Shown piece by piece: positions 1 through 7,268 of a DNA stretch of 26,850 nucleotides; the first letter of the stretch is position 1, and each line of letters starts with the position of its first letter. Below the pieces are notes generated by a model. It had not been told where the DNA came from, made no database searches, and was given only the letters and a program-made list of their open reading frames with translations. The stretch comes from CAMENZ01 sp041854955 (GTDB taxonomy: Bacteria > Bacillota > Clostridia > Peptostreptococcales > Anaerovoracaceae). The translations under genes were made by a program, and so were the position numbers. The stretch spans positions 1 through 26,850 of the forward strand of contig JBHADF010000045.1 of the NCBI GenBank assembly GCA_041854955.1, given 5' to 3'.

Positions 1-101
1 AAGGAAAATCGTGGTTCTACCCCATTTCTGCCGGAGTTTTTACATCATTTTTGGGGCGGCTGACCTTCCATATTTTTTTCTGATTTTAGAGAAAATTTTT
101 G

Positions 102-133
102 TTGACAAGACTTTTATGGGATGTTAATATAAT
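102..133 (+). promoter_or_regulatory. Promoter of tRNA-Lys
   Basis: A perfect TTGACA -35 box lies at 102-107. Overlapping AT-rich -10 candidates follow: TAATAT at 125-130 with a 17-base spacer, and TATAAT at 128-133 with a 20-base spacer. The tRNA begins 20 bases further on. Bases 1-101 contain no gene I can support and may be the tail of an upstream transcription unit. Confidence 0.6.
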
Positions 134-152
134 TGATGTGCCAAAGAGATAT

Positions 153-228
153 GGATCATTAGCTCAGCTGGCAGAGCACCTGACTCTTAATCAGGGTGTC
201 CACGGTTCGAACCCGTGATGATCCACCA
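153..228 (+). tRNA. tRNA-Lys (anticodon CTT)
   Basis: A complete 76-base cloverleaf with encoded CCA. The acceptor GGATCAT pairs with ATGATCC. The anticodon stem 179-183/191-195 (CCTGA/TCAGG) encloses the loop CTCTTAA, giving anticodon CTT at 186-188. The T arm has the usual GGTTCGAACCC pattern. It decodes AAG codons for lysine. A terminator follows 13 bases downstream. Confidence 0.97.
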
Positions 229-234
229 ATTTAT

Positions 235-264
235 AAAAAAGCCACCCAAAAGGGTGGTTTTTTT
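235..264 (+). terminator. Rho-independent terminator after tRNA-Lys
   Basis: Stem CCACCC (242-247) and GGGTGG (252-257) close an AAAA loop. A run of Ts follows at 258-264 and an A tract precedes the stem. Confidence 0.85.
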
Positions 265-282
265 ATGCGAAAATATTAGGAT

Positions 283-423
283 GGGGCGAAGAACCCGCGA
301 GGGCAGTGGCGTTATGAAGAAAGTCCTGTGGACTTTCGAATAGCCACTGTGCCGATAGCACCTGTTAAGGTGCTGAGGTGGCAGCCTGCGAAGCAGGCGG
401 CGAGCCCCCGATGACCCACCAAG
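283..423 (+). ncRNA. Candidate structured RNA or structured repeat element
   Basis: No open frame is apparent, but four hairpins are packed inside a closing helix. GGGGC at 283-287 can pair with GCCCC at 404-408. Inside are CCC-GCGA-GGG (294-303, a GNRA tetraloop). Next is a long two-part hairpin with CAGTGGC/GCCACTG (304-310/343-349) and GAAAGTCC/GGACTTTC (319-326/330-337). Then come AGCACC/GGTGCT (357-362/369-374) and GCCTGC-GAA-GCAGGC (384-398). The 3' part ends in a CCACCA-like sequence resembling the end of the upstream tRNA-Lys, and a terminator follows. It could be a small RNA transcribed by read-through from the tRNA, or one copy of a dispersed palindromic repeat. I cannot assign it to a known family. 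Confidence 0.55.
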
Positions 424-473
424 AAAAAAAGCCTTGAAAATACTGTAAATTGCAGTAGTTCAGGGCTTTTTTT
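424..473 (+). terminator. Rho-independent terminator after the structured element
   Basis: Stem GCCTTGAA (431-438) pairs with TTCAGGGC (459-466) through one G-U pair. An upper stem TACTG/CAGTA (441-445/453-457) sits on top. Seven Ts follow at 467-473. This suggests that RNA crossing 283-423 has a defined 3' end here. Confidence 0.8.
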
Positions 474-514
474 GTCTTGACTGTAATTTTAGTCTAAAAA
501 TATTCCCCAGTACC

Positions 515-823
515 TCAAAATGCCCCCATAGATGGTTTACCCTTAAAGTACGGTACCGCTTTTACTCTCAAGTTTTCCCAATCCTTTTTAGAAATATATG
601 ATTTTTGGTTGTATGAAACCCTTAATCCAAGTCTTTGAATGTTAAAATCAAGGAAATCTTCTCCTCTTTCATCTTCTACAGACCTTTAGGAGATCATCTC
701 TCCCAATGATGGATTAGGCATATACCATAGTTTTTTCTCACTCTTGTATCTGACTATTGTTTTTTTATATAACTGTATTGTATCTCCCCCTAAGGTATTA
801 GTATTGCCCTCATTCTTTTCCAT
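515..823 (-). pseudogene. Small hypothetical gene with an in-frame stop
   Basis: On the minus strand one frame runs from an ATG at 823-821 to TGA at 517-515, interrupted only by TAA at 688-686. It encodes 45 residues before the stop (beginning MEKNEGNTNT, ending PSLGEMIS) and 56 after it (beginning RSVEDERGED, ending KGKPSMGAF). Both halves have a natural-looking composition in the same frame, so one nonsense mutation in a protein of about 102 residues is the simplest reading. The frame stays open upstream of the ATG to the hairpin at 855-886, and no good ribosome binding site is seen, so the 5' end may be missing. I do not recognise the family. Bases 474-514 hold nothing I can identify. Confidence 0.45.
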
Positions 824-854
824 AATTTTTATCAAACCAAATTTAGCAATATAC

Positions 855-886
855 TTAAACAGCGACTCAAAGGAGTCGCTGTTTAA
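855..886 (-). terminator. Terminator-like hairpin downstream of the DUF4430 protein gene
   Basis: A perfect 14-bp inverted repeat, TTAAACAGCGACTC and its complement, has a 4-base loop and lies 17 bases past the minus-strand stop codon. The U-tract on the minus strand is short (TTT), so termination strength is uncertain. It closes the riboswitch-controlled unit. Confidence 0.6.
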
Positions 887-902
887 AAAATTGTTTTATT
901 TA

Positions 903-3566
903 TTACATAGCTATCTTCCTAACACCGTAGAAAGAATCCGCCAGCTTTGTTATAGCTACTGTCTTTCCATCTTTCTTCAATATCAGTTTTGCCTTATAAA
1001 AATATCTTCCCTTTACCGTTACTTTCTTATCTAAATATGTTAAAGCATCCTGTTCCCTAATCTTTTTATAACCTGCTTTGGCATTTTTACTTCTATAATA
1101 TGCTACATTTACCTTTATACCGTCTTTTTTCAAAGATTGCATTAAGGCTTTCTGATTTTTATCTAACTCAACCCTCACTTTTACAACTCTATTCTTTAAA
1201 AGTTTTGTCCTAACTTTTATTTTAGATTTGTTTAAAATACCGTCAATTAAAGTTTCGGTATCCTCTTTTCCCTTAGCAACGTTCGGATTTTCGCTCTTAT
1301 TTTCTTCCGACTTTTTAACAATATTATTATCTACAGGTACTTCATTCCACTTTTCAGAGCCCTGCTCTAATCTGTAATCATCCGTATAATGAAAGACTAT
1401 TTCACTTCCATTTTTAACCCCCTGTTCTTTAACACCATACATAGGATGTATTCCATCTAAAGTATACATCCAACCGGATTTTGAACCATTATCAAATTCT
1501 GCTAAAGTTTTTCCGTCAGGTTTTGTTATGGAAGAAACATAGTTGCCATTAAATTTTTCAGGCTTAGTACATTTATAACCATATTTTGCAAAAACCTTTT
1601 CTATAACGTCTATTACCTTGGCATCCTTCGCCACTTCAACTTCTTCTTTTGCAATCCAAGTTTCAAGATTCTTCCCTTTCAAGGTCTGCACCATCCCTGT
1701 TTTCTCTGGATCATTTTCCTTTGCACCAAGCAAGGTAAAGTAAACCTTAATATCGCTTCCTGCAGGAGAGGTTCCGCCTGGATTTACCGGATTTTCTGTG
1801 CCCGAATTTCCGCCCGGTGTCGTGCCCGGATCCGAACCTGTATTATCATTAGAAATTTTCTTCTTTTCTATATTTTTAAAATCAAATATATATCCGGCTT
1901 TAAGACCTATAAAATACTGAATAGCTGCTCTATAAGTCTGCTCTGTAGCCATATCGACAGAGCCGCTGCTTTTTACCATCCAATTATACTTATAGCTATT
2001 TTTAATTTCGTATTTTCTCAAAGCATGAAGCATGGTTTTATTATTTGCCGTAATATCTTTTATATATTGGGAATCACAAGAAGCCAACCCTCCGATTACC
2101 ATAGCTAAACTGTTGGAATTATTGGATACATCGCCATCAACATCTAATTTCAACTGTATCGCACTAACCGCTTTTTCCACCGCTGCCTTAACCTCAGGTT
2201 CTTTGCAATATGGTCCCAAAGCATAGAGGGCGAACCCCGTAGCATCCTGCCATCCATAAGAATCCCAAAGGCCTTCCGCATTTGCCATAGCTAAAAGTGC
2301 CTGTACCATCTCCTTAGTTACTTCCTTTACACCCGGAGTTTTATAATCATCTGAAGAAAGAGCATAAATAGCTGGAGCTAATATATATATATCATCTTTA
2401 ACTTCCTCTTTCTTATCAATTAATGCCTTGATTAAATTCTTGCCGTAATAATCTTCCGGGTCGTATCCAAGCGCTCTAAGTCCGAGAATGCCCTTATCTA
2501 AAGCCTTTAAGTTCTTAGCAATATTATCATCTTCTAATAAGGTCTTTATAATCTCCAATTCTTCCGACTTACTCACATATTTTTCTGAAAATTCATCACC
2601 TAACTTTATCAGATCTATAATCTGCCAAACATCCTTGTTTACTTTGCCCTTATTATCATTGAAGAATAATCTAACTCTTTTATAGAGATTTTCCTTTACG
2701 CTTTCAAAATCTTCTGCGTCAACATTTCCAACGATTTCAATAGGTACAGATACCTTATATTCAGTTCCGTCAACGCTAACGGAAAATCTGATAACTGTAT
2801 TACCGGCAGATTTTGCCGTTACATTATAATAGTAATTTTTCTCAGTATTATAAAATTTATCCTTACCCTTACTTAAATCCAATAAATCCTTTTCATCATA
2901 CTGAGCTTTAATTTCTAAGTTTTTAAGGTTTTGTGAATAAAACTTTTTAGAACTCTTATCCTTTCCATGAATAAACAAACATATTTTATCCCCTACGTTC
3001 ATGGTAATGCCGGAACTGCTCAGGGCTATATCAGGGTCATAATCCCAATCGCTCACCTCATCATCACCATAATTATCATGTTCTTTCTTCCAATGAACCG
3101 TAAGCTCATCAGTTTCTTTACTTCTGTCGACAGTATCAAATTTAATATAGTTACTTGCACCGCTACATTTTGCTATAGCTTTTACATGACCTGTACCTAT
3201 AACATTAAAGAAATATTCATTAACTTTGCCGTTATCAACTCTTTTAATTAAATTGCTTCCCTCAGAAATTTCCCATTCCACACTATCATTAGAACCTTCT
3301 ACCCTTGCTCTAAAACCATATTCGGAACCATTTTTAATTTCTTCGTATGCACCTGCAAACTGATGTTCCCTTAAAAGATCTACCCACTTAGGAGTTATAC
3401 CGGCATTATCTCCATAATTGTATCTCTCAATAATAATTCTAACTTCACTGCCATTTGTAGAATTATCTGCATATCCATAAGAAGTACTCATAGGTGTAAA
3501 AATGCTGATAACCATTATAAATGCCAGCAAAATCGAAATCTTTGCTTTTATATTTTTTGTTTTCAT
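903..3566 (-). CDS. Secreted transcobalamin-like protein (alpha-toroid plus DUF4430), B12-riboswitch operon
   Basis: An 887-residue exported protein. The ATG at 3566 is preferred over a TTG six codons upstream because AAAGGAG lies 5 bases before it. Residues 1-33 are a Sec signal peptide ending near YGYA. Residues about 40-280 look like beta/Ig-type domains. About 285-565 is a helical repeat region resembling the terpenoid-cyclase/prenyltransferase alpha-toroid fold. A Gly/Pro/Thr-rich linker follows. About 605-740 matches DUF4430, including SGWMYTLDG and a late NGSEIVFHYT strand. The last 105 residues are shared with the neighbouring gene. Toroid plus DUF4430 is the domain order of animal intrinsic factor and transcobalamin, so cobalamin binding at the cell surface is inferred. 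Location in a unit headed by a cobalamin riboswitch supports this. No LPXTG sorting signal is visible. The exact ligand is unproven. Confidence 0.8.
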   Translation of the reverse strand: MKTKNIKAKISILLAFIMVISIFTPMSTSYGYADNSTNGSEVRIIIERYNYGDNAGITPKWVDLLREHQFAGAYEEIKNGSEYGFRARVEGSNDSVEWEISEGSNLIKRVDNGKVNEYFFNVIGTGHVKAIAKCSGASNYIKFDTVDRSKETDELTVHWKKEHDNYGDDEVSDWDYDPDIALSSSGITMNVGDKICLFIHGKDKSSKKFYSQNLKNLEIKAQYDEKDLLDLSKGKDKFYNTEKNYYYNVTAKSAGNTVIRFSVSVDGTEYKVSVPIEIVGNVDAEDFESVKENLYKRVRLFFNDNKGKVNKDVWQIIDLIKLGDEFSEKYVSKSEELEIIKTLLEDDNIAKNLKALDKGILGLRALGYDPEDYYGKNLIKALIDKKEEVKDDIYILAPAIYALSSDDYKTPGVKEVTKEMVQALLAMANAEGLWDSYGWQDATGFALYALGPYCKEPEVKAAVEKAVSAIQLKLDVDGDVSNNSNSLAMVIGGLASCDSQYIKDITANNKTMLHALRKYEIKNSYKYNWMVKSSGSVDMATEQTYRAAIQYFIGLKAGYIFDFKNIEKKKISNDNTGSDPGTTPGGNSGTENPVNPGGTSPAGSDIKVYFTLLGAKENDPEKTGMVQTLKGKNLETWIAKEEVEVAKDAKVIDVIEKVFAKYGYKCTKPEKFNGNYVSSITKPDGKTLAEFDNGSKSGWMYTLDGIHPMYGVKEQGVKNGSEIVFHYTDDYRLEQGSEKWNEVPVDNNIVKKSEENKSENPNVAKGKEDTETLIDGILNKSKIKVRTKLLKNRVVKVRVELDKNQKALMQSLKKDGIKVNVAYYRSKNAKAGYKKIREQDALTYLDKKVTVKGRYFYKAKLILKKDGKTVAITKLADSFYGVRKIAM

Positions 3567-3593
3567 AAAAACTCCTTTCCCCAATATTTAAAC

Positions 3594-3619
3594 AACAGTG
3601 GCCCTATTGAGCCACTGTT
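3594..3619 (-). terminator. Intercistronic terminator-like hairpin
   Basis: AACAGTGGC and GCCACTGTT form a 9-bp stem with an 8-base loop between the two surface-protein genes, followed on the minus strand by GTTTAAAT. The poor U-tract suggests partial termination or mRNA stabilisation, which would set the ratio of the two products rather than separate them fully. Confidence 0.5.
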
Positions 3620-3628
3620 ATCTTAAAA

Positions 3629-6600
3629 TTACCTCACTGCTTTTCTTTTACCGTACAGAGAATCACTTAACTTTGTTATGGCTATTTTCTTACCATCTTT
3701 TTTAACACAAATCTTTGCTTTATAAAAATATTGTTTGTCTGCTGTAACTTTATCATCTATATAAGTCATACCCTGTGTTGTCTTAATTTTCTTGTATCCA
3801 GTTTTAGCATTATGACTTCTATAATATACTATAAATATTTGCTCACCCTTTGCTTTCAAGGACTTAATTAAATTTTTCTGATATTTATTCAATTCAACCT
3901 GAACTTTTATGCCCTTATTTTTCAAGAATACAGTTCTAACCTTGATCTTGGCCTTATTAACAACATTATCGACCACATCTTGGACATCTACTTTTTCTTT
4001 TTCCTGCACCTTAATTTCAGCATCTTCTTTTTTAACATCATTCTTTACATCACTGCTGCCGACATTAGCGCCGCCTCCGCCAATATTGACGATGGCAGGT
4101 CCGCTTGGTATATCCGTTTTCTTAGGAGCAACATGAACGACGAATTCAATAGTCTTTGCCTTAATATCTCCTGTTTCATCGAAAGGAACACCGGTTACCT
4201 TTACAGTGCCGGCTTTTTTAGCTATTAAATTATGAGTTGTCCATTTTTCAACATTTACATCATTAGGGTCAGTATTAACTTTATCAGCAACTAATACTTC
4301 TCCATCTCCTTCATAAGTCCATCTAAATCTCTGTTCGCTGGCATTTTGAGGAGCAACGTCAATTTTTAAATCCCTTAAACCGTTGACAGTCATTTTAATT
4401 TCTTTTTCTTTAACTGTCGCCTTTTTCAATTCATGTCTATACTTAAATTCTACTGTAAACTGCTTTGTGATACTTTCATCATCTAACAACTTAGCAATAA
4501 ATGTCGCCTTACCCGGTTTCTTAGGCACTAAGCCGTTGGCATGCAATGGATCATATACGGCAACATCAGGGTTTAAAGATTCCCACTTAATGGAACTGTA
4601 GCTGGCATTACGTGGTAAGACTCTAAGAGTATAACCCTTACTTCCATACTGTTCTACCTCTTCCATAGGATTATATCTCATTCCTACGAAAGCATCTCCA
4701 AGACTGTTCCAATCATGGATTTCCCAAGTAGCAGGAACTTCTCCCTCAAAGCCTGTCTGCTTTACATAGGATGAAGTAGTATCAAAATTTAATGTAGCAG
4801 TATCATCCAACATTCTGATGGAAACAGTATGTTTGCCTGGAAACAGAACTTTAAAGCTGCTACCTATAATATGTTGTCCTGCCTTATATTCTAATTCATA
4901 AGAAGTTTCATGGAGCTCCTTAAAATCAGTTTCACCTTTTTTCCTACCTTCTACTACTACATTTACTCTTTCCGATCCTGCAATCGGTAATTCATCCTTG
5001 CCTAAATAAACTTTTTCGCCATTTCTAACAGCATAAGATCTTATTTCTTCAATATCACTTTTTATTACTTTTAATTTGAATTTCTTGGTGAAATGGTTTC
5101 CTTCATTGGTATAACGAAGAATCACTTCCTTTTCTCCAACTTTTCTTGGGTGGAAACGATTTGTTCTGTCTACCCAGAACCAATATGAATATTCATCTCT
5201 TTCAGGATGATGTACATATTCCTCTGAATCCCACTTTTCTACTACAATTTTGTCTTCCTTTTCACCTTCCATGTGGAAAGTGCCGAAATCTGTCATTTTA
5301 AGAGTAATTTCGCCGTTTTCTACATATATTTTTTCACCGGTATCCTTATTATCAAAATATATGTCCTCTATATTAGTTTTCTTAATATTTATAGTCTTAA
5401 CATCTTCGACATTTCCTACCTTAGCAGTCACCTTTACAACACCTTCTTTTTTAGGTGTTAATTTCCCTGTCTGTGAAATATCAGCGATTTCTGTTTTATC
5501 AATACTCCAAACAATACTGTCTGTAGCATCATGTGGCGTTACCTTTGCCTGTAAAGCAAGCTCTTTATTCGGCTCAAGCATAGTCGGAGCATTGATAATT
5601 TCCACTTTCTCCGCCTTAACTTCTGCAACATTTATTACATATTCTGCTTCGCCGGCATCACATTTTACTGTTACGGTAGCTCTACCTGATTTAACAACCT
5701 TATATTGAAGCCCCTCTGTAGGCAATTTGTCTTTAACAAGAATTGTTCTATCCAATATTCCGTCTTTATCTTCTACTTTAATATCGTATTCATAAAGATG
5801 GGGAACAGCAGGTATATCGCATTTAAGATATACCATATTACCAATCTTTTCTTCAATTACATTATCATTATGAGTATAGGATTTTCCCTTTGTATCTACT
5901 GAGAGTTTAGGATACGGTCCATCCACCTGAACCCATCTCATTCCCTGTCTTATAACAATCGGTTGACTCTGTTTTACATTTATAGAAATGGTTCTTTCTA
6001 TCTTTCCGTCGACTTTTACATCTAAAGAAAATTTACCTTCACCTACAGCCTTTACACGGAAAGCTCCATTATCTTCTTTTCGATTAACCGCTAACTTATC
6101 CTTATCAGCCTCCTGCGGTACCATTTCAACATTCACACCGGATTTTACTACAGGTTTTATATATAATCTCTGGCCGGAGATTATATTAAGTTCTGCATCT
6201 AATATCTTAAAATTTGTATTTCTCTCTAAAGTAAAATCAACTCTCTCTAACTTGCCTTCTACCTGGGGCTCTTCTTCTCCACTTGGCTCATCAGGATTTC
6301 CCTTAACTAAAACCGGTATTTTTAATTCATAATCAAACCCGTTAACCTTTGTTTCCAACAGTATATCAACCTTGCCCGGTTTTAAAGCTGTGAGAATTTG
6401 ATATTCATGACTTGGGTTTCCTTCACCATCGAAGTCAGGATATGGTACTAATGACGCAACTCCTTGATCTCCCATAAAGGAACATTTCCATTCTATTTTT
6501 TCAAGTTTCTTACCCTCTAAAATGTCTTGATGAGCATCGCTTTTAATAGCTATAATTACTTCATCATCTTTGCTCATTTCAATCGGGTTTTGATTATCCT

Positions 6601-6790
6601 TGTTAATTATGGGTGACTTTACTTCAAGTGCCTTCATTATACCTTCTTTAGTCCAGACACAATATACATTGCTCTTTCCCATATTTTTAGTACCTTCTGC
6701 ATATCCATATGACATAGGTATAAAGGTGCTGACAACCATTAAAAATGCCAACAGTATTGAAAGTGCCCTCCTACATTTTTCAACTTTCAT
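3629..6790 (-). CDS. Large secreted Ig-like (BIG2) surface protein, B12-riboswitch operon
   Basis: A 1053-residue exported protein. The ATG at 6790 is chosen because AAGGAGG lies 5 bases upstream; an in-frame extension to 6832 lacks such a site. Residues 1-31 are a signal peptide ending in YGYA, as in the downstream gene. The rest is almost all beta-rich repeats. The clearest is a BIG2 domain at about 394-471 (VTPHDATDSIVWSID..., then GKLTPKKEGVVKVTA). A similar unit lies near 770-840 (SIKWESLNPDVAVYD, KKPGKATFIA). A Gly-rich segment (NIGGGG) leads into a charged linker and the shared C-terminal module of about 105 residues. No sorting motif, SLH domain or enzymatic motif is seen. It is the first gene after the cobalamin riboswitch, so a role as stalk or partner of the DUF4430 protein in B12 capture is inferred from context only. 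Confidence 0.8.
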   Translation of the reverse strand: MKVEKCRRALSILLAFLMVVSTFIPMSYGYAEGTKNMGKSNVYCVWTKEGIMKALEVKSPIINKDNQNPIEMSKDDEVIIAIKSDAHQDILEGKKLEKIEWKCSFMGDQGVASLVPYPDFDGEGNPSHEYQILTALKPGKVDILLETKVNGFDYELKIPVLVKGNPDEPSGEEEPQVEGKLERVDFTLERNTNFKILDAELNIISGQRLYIKPVVKSGVNVEMVPQEADKDKLAVNRKEDNGAFRVKAVGEGKFSLDVKVDGKIERTISINVKQSQPIVIRQGMRWVQVDGPYPKLSVDTKGKSYTHNDNVIEEKIGNMVYLKCDIPAVPHLYEYDIKVEDKDGILDRTILVKDKLPTEGLQYKVVKSGRATVTVKCDAGEAEYVINVAEVKAEKVEIINAPTMLEPNKELALQAKVTPHDATDSIVWSIDKTEIADISQTGKLTPKKEGVVKVTAKVGNVEDVKTINIKKTNIEDIYFDNKDTGEKIYVENGEITLKMTDFGTFHMEGEKEDKIVVEKWDSEEYVHHPERDEYSYWFWVDRTNRFHPRKVGEKEVILRYTNEGNHFTKKFKLKVIKSDIEEIRSYAVRNGEKVYLGKDELPIAGSERVNVVVEGRKKGETDFKELHETSYELEYKAGQHIIGSSFKVLFPGKHTVSIRMLDDTATLNFDTTSSYVKQTGFEGEVPATWEIHDWNSLGDAFVGMRYNPMEEVEQYGSKGYTLRVLPRNASYSSIKWESLNPDVAVYDPLHANGLVPKKPGKATFIAKLLDDESITKQFTVEFKYRHELKKATVKEKEIKMTVNGLRDLKIDVAPQNASEQRFRWTYEGDGEVLVADKVNTDPNDVNVEKWTTHNLIAKKAGTVKVTGVPFDETGDIKAKTIEFVVHVAPKKTDIPSGPAIVNIGGGGANVGSSDVKNDVKKEDAEIKVQEKEKVDVQDVVDNVVNKAKIKVRTVFLKNKGIKVQVELNKYQKNLIKSLKAKGEQIFIVYYRSHNAKTGYKKIKTTQGMTYIDDKVTADKQYFYKAKICVKKDGKKIAITKLSDSLYGKRKAVR

Positions 6791-6837
6791 AAAAACCTCC
6801 TTTAGTTTAATAAAATTTAGACCTCGACACAAGGCAT

Positions 6838-6870
6838 AAAAAAACCCTTAATTTCCGTAGAAACTAAGGG
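6838..6870 (-). terminator. Riboswitch expression-platform terminator
   Basis: On the minus strand CCCTTA-G-TTTC and GGAAA-T-TAAGGG form a stem with a 3-base loop, followed by seven Us. It lies between the aptamer and the first gene. Its 5' arm overlaps a competing antiterminator arm (6866-6875), so the two folds exclude each other. Confidence 0.85.
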
Positions 6871-7085
6871 GAGCATAACAAAAAAAGAGGTCAAAAAACC
6901 GCATTATATTTGCATTGCTCCCTTGTCCCAAGAGTTCAGCGTGTATTATCAGCAGGTCTTCCGACTTAGATTCTTCCTCTGGATCCCTTCCCATCTTTCG
7001 ACAGTGGCATGATCCTTCATCCTCATTACGGCAAAGGCAACTGTGCAGGATTTTCACCTGACTTCCCTATTAAAAGCATAAATTT
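6869..7085 (-). promoter_or_regulatory. Cobalamin (B12) riboswitch with antiterminator
   Basis: The minus strand shows the conserved cobalamin aptamer elements in order: GGGAA...GGTGAAAATCCTGCAC near 7067-7043, GCCACTG near 7007-7001, a GGGAAGGGATCC segment, and the B12 box AGTCGGAAGACCTGCTG at 6966-6950. Aptamer limits are approximate (about 6940-7085). Downstream, GGGAGCA (complement of 6916-6922) can pair with TGCTCCC (complement of 6869-6875). That pairing invades the terminator stem at 6865-6870, giving an OFF-on-ligand transcriptional switch as is usual for this class. It controls the two secreted proteins on the same strand. Confidence 0.93.
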
Positions 7086-7101
7086 GCTTACTGACCATAC
7101 A

Positions 7102-7130
7102 TTTATATCATATTTTGATTTTTTTTGCAA
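7102..7130 (-). promoter_or_regulatory. Promoter for the cobalamin riboswitch unit
   Basis: The minus strand has TTGCAA (7130-7125), a 17-base spacer and TATAAA (7107-7102), placing the transcript start just before the aptamer. Confidence 0.7.
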
Positions 7131-7182
7131 CACCCAAAACCATATTTTATCCAATGAATAACAATACACCGTTATCCCATCG

Positions 7183-7224
7183 AAAAAAAGCCACTTTAGA
7201 AAATTTCTTCTTCTCAAGTGACTT
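7183..7224 (-). terminator. Terminator of the FAD-dependent oxidoreductase gene
   Basis: On the minus strand AAGTCACTT pairs with AAGTGGCTT (one G-U). An inner GAGAA/TTTTC stem lies inside and seven Us follow. It starts 45 bases after the stop codon of the FAD gene and separates it from the riboswitch unit. Confidence 0.8.
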
Positions 7225-7268
7225 TCAATATATTCACAGTATTATTTTCATAAAATAAAATCAAGACT

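Noticed and set aside
903..6790. LPXTG, SLH or choline-binding anchors in the two surface proteins
   Set aside because: No such motif is present near either C-terminus; both end within eight residues of the conserved YG.RK sequence.
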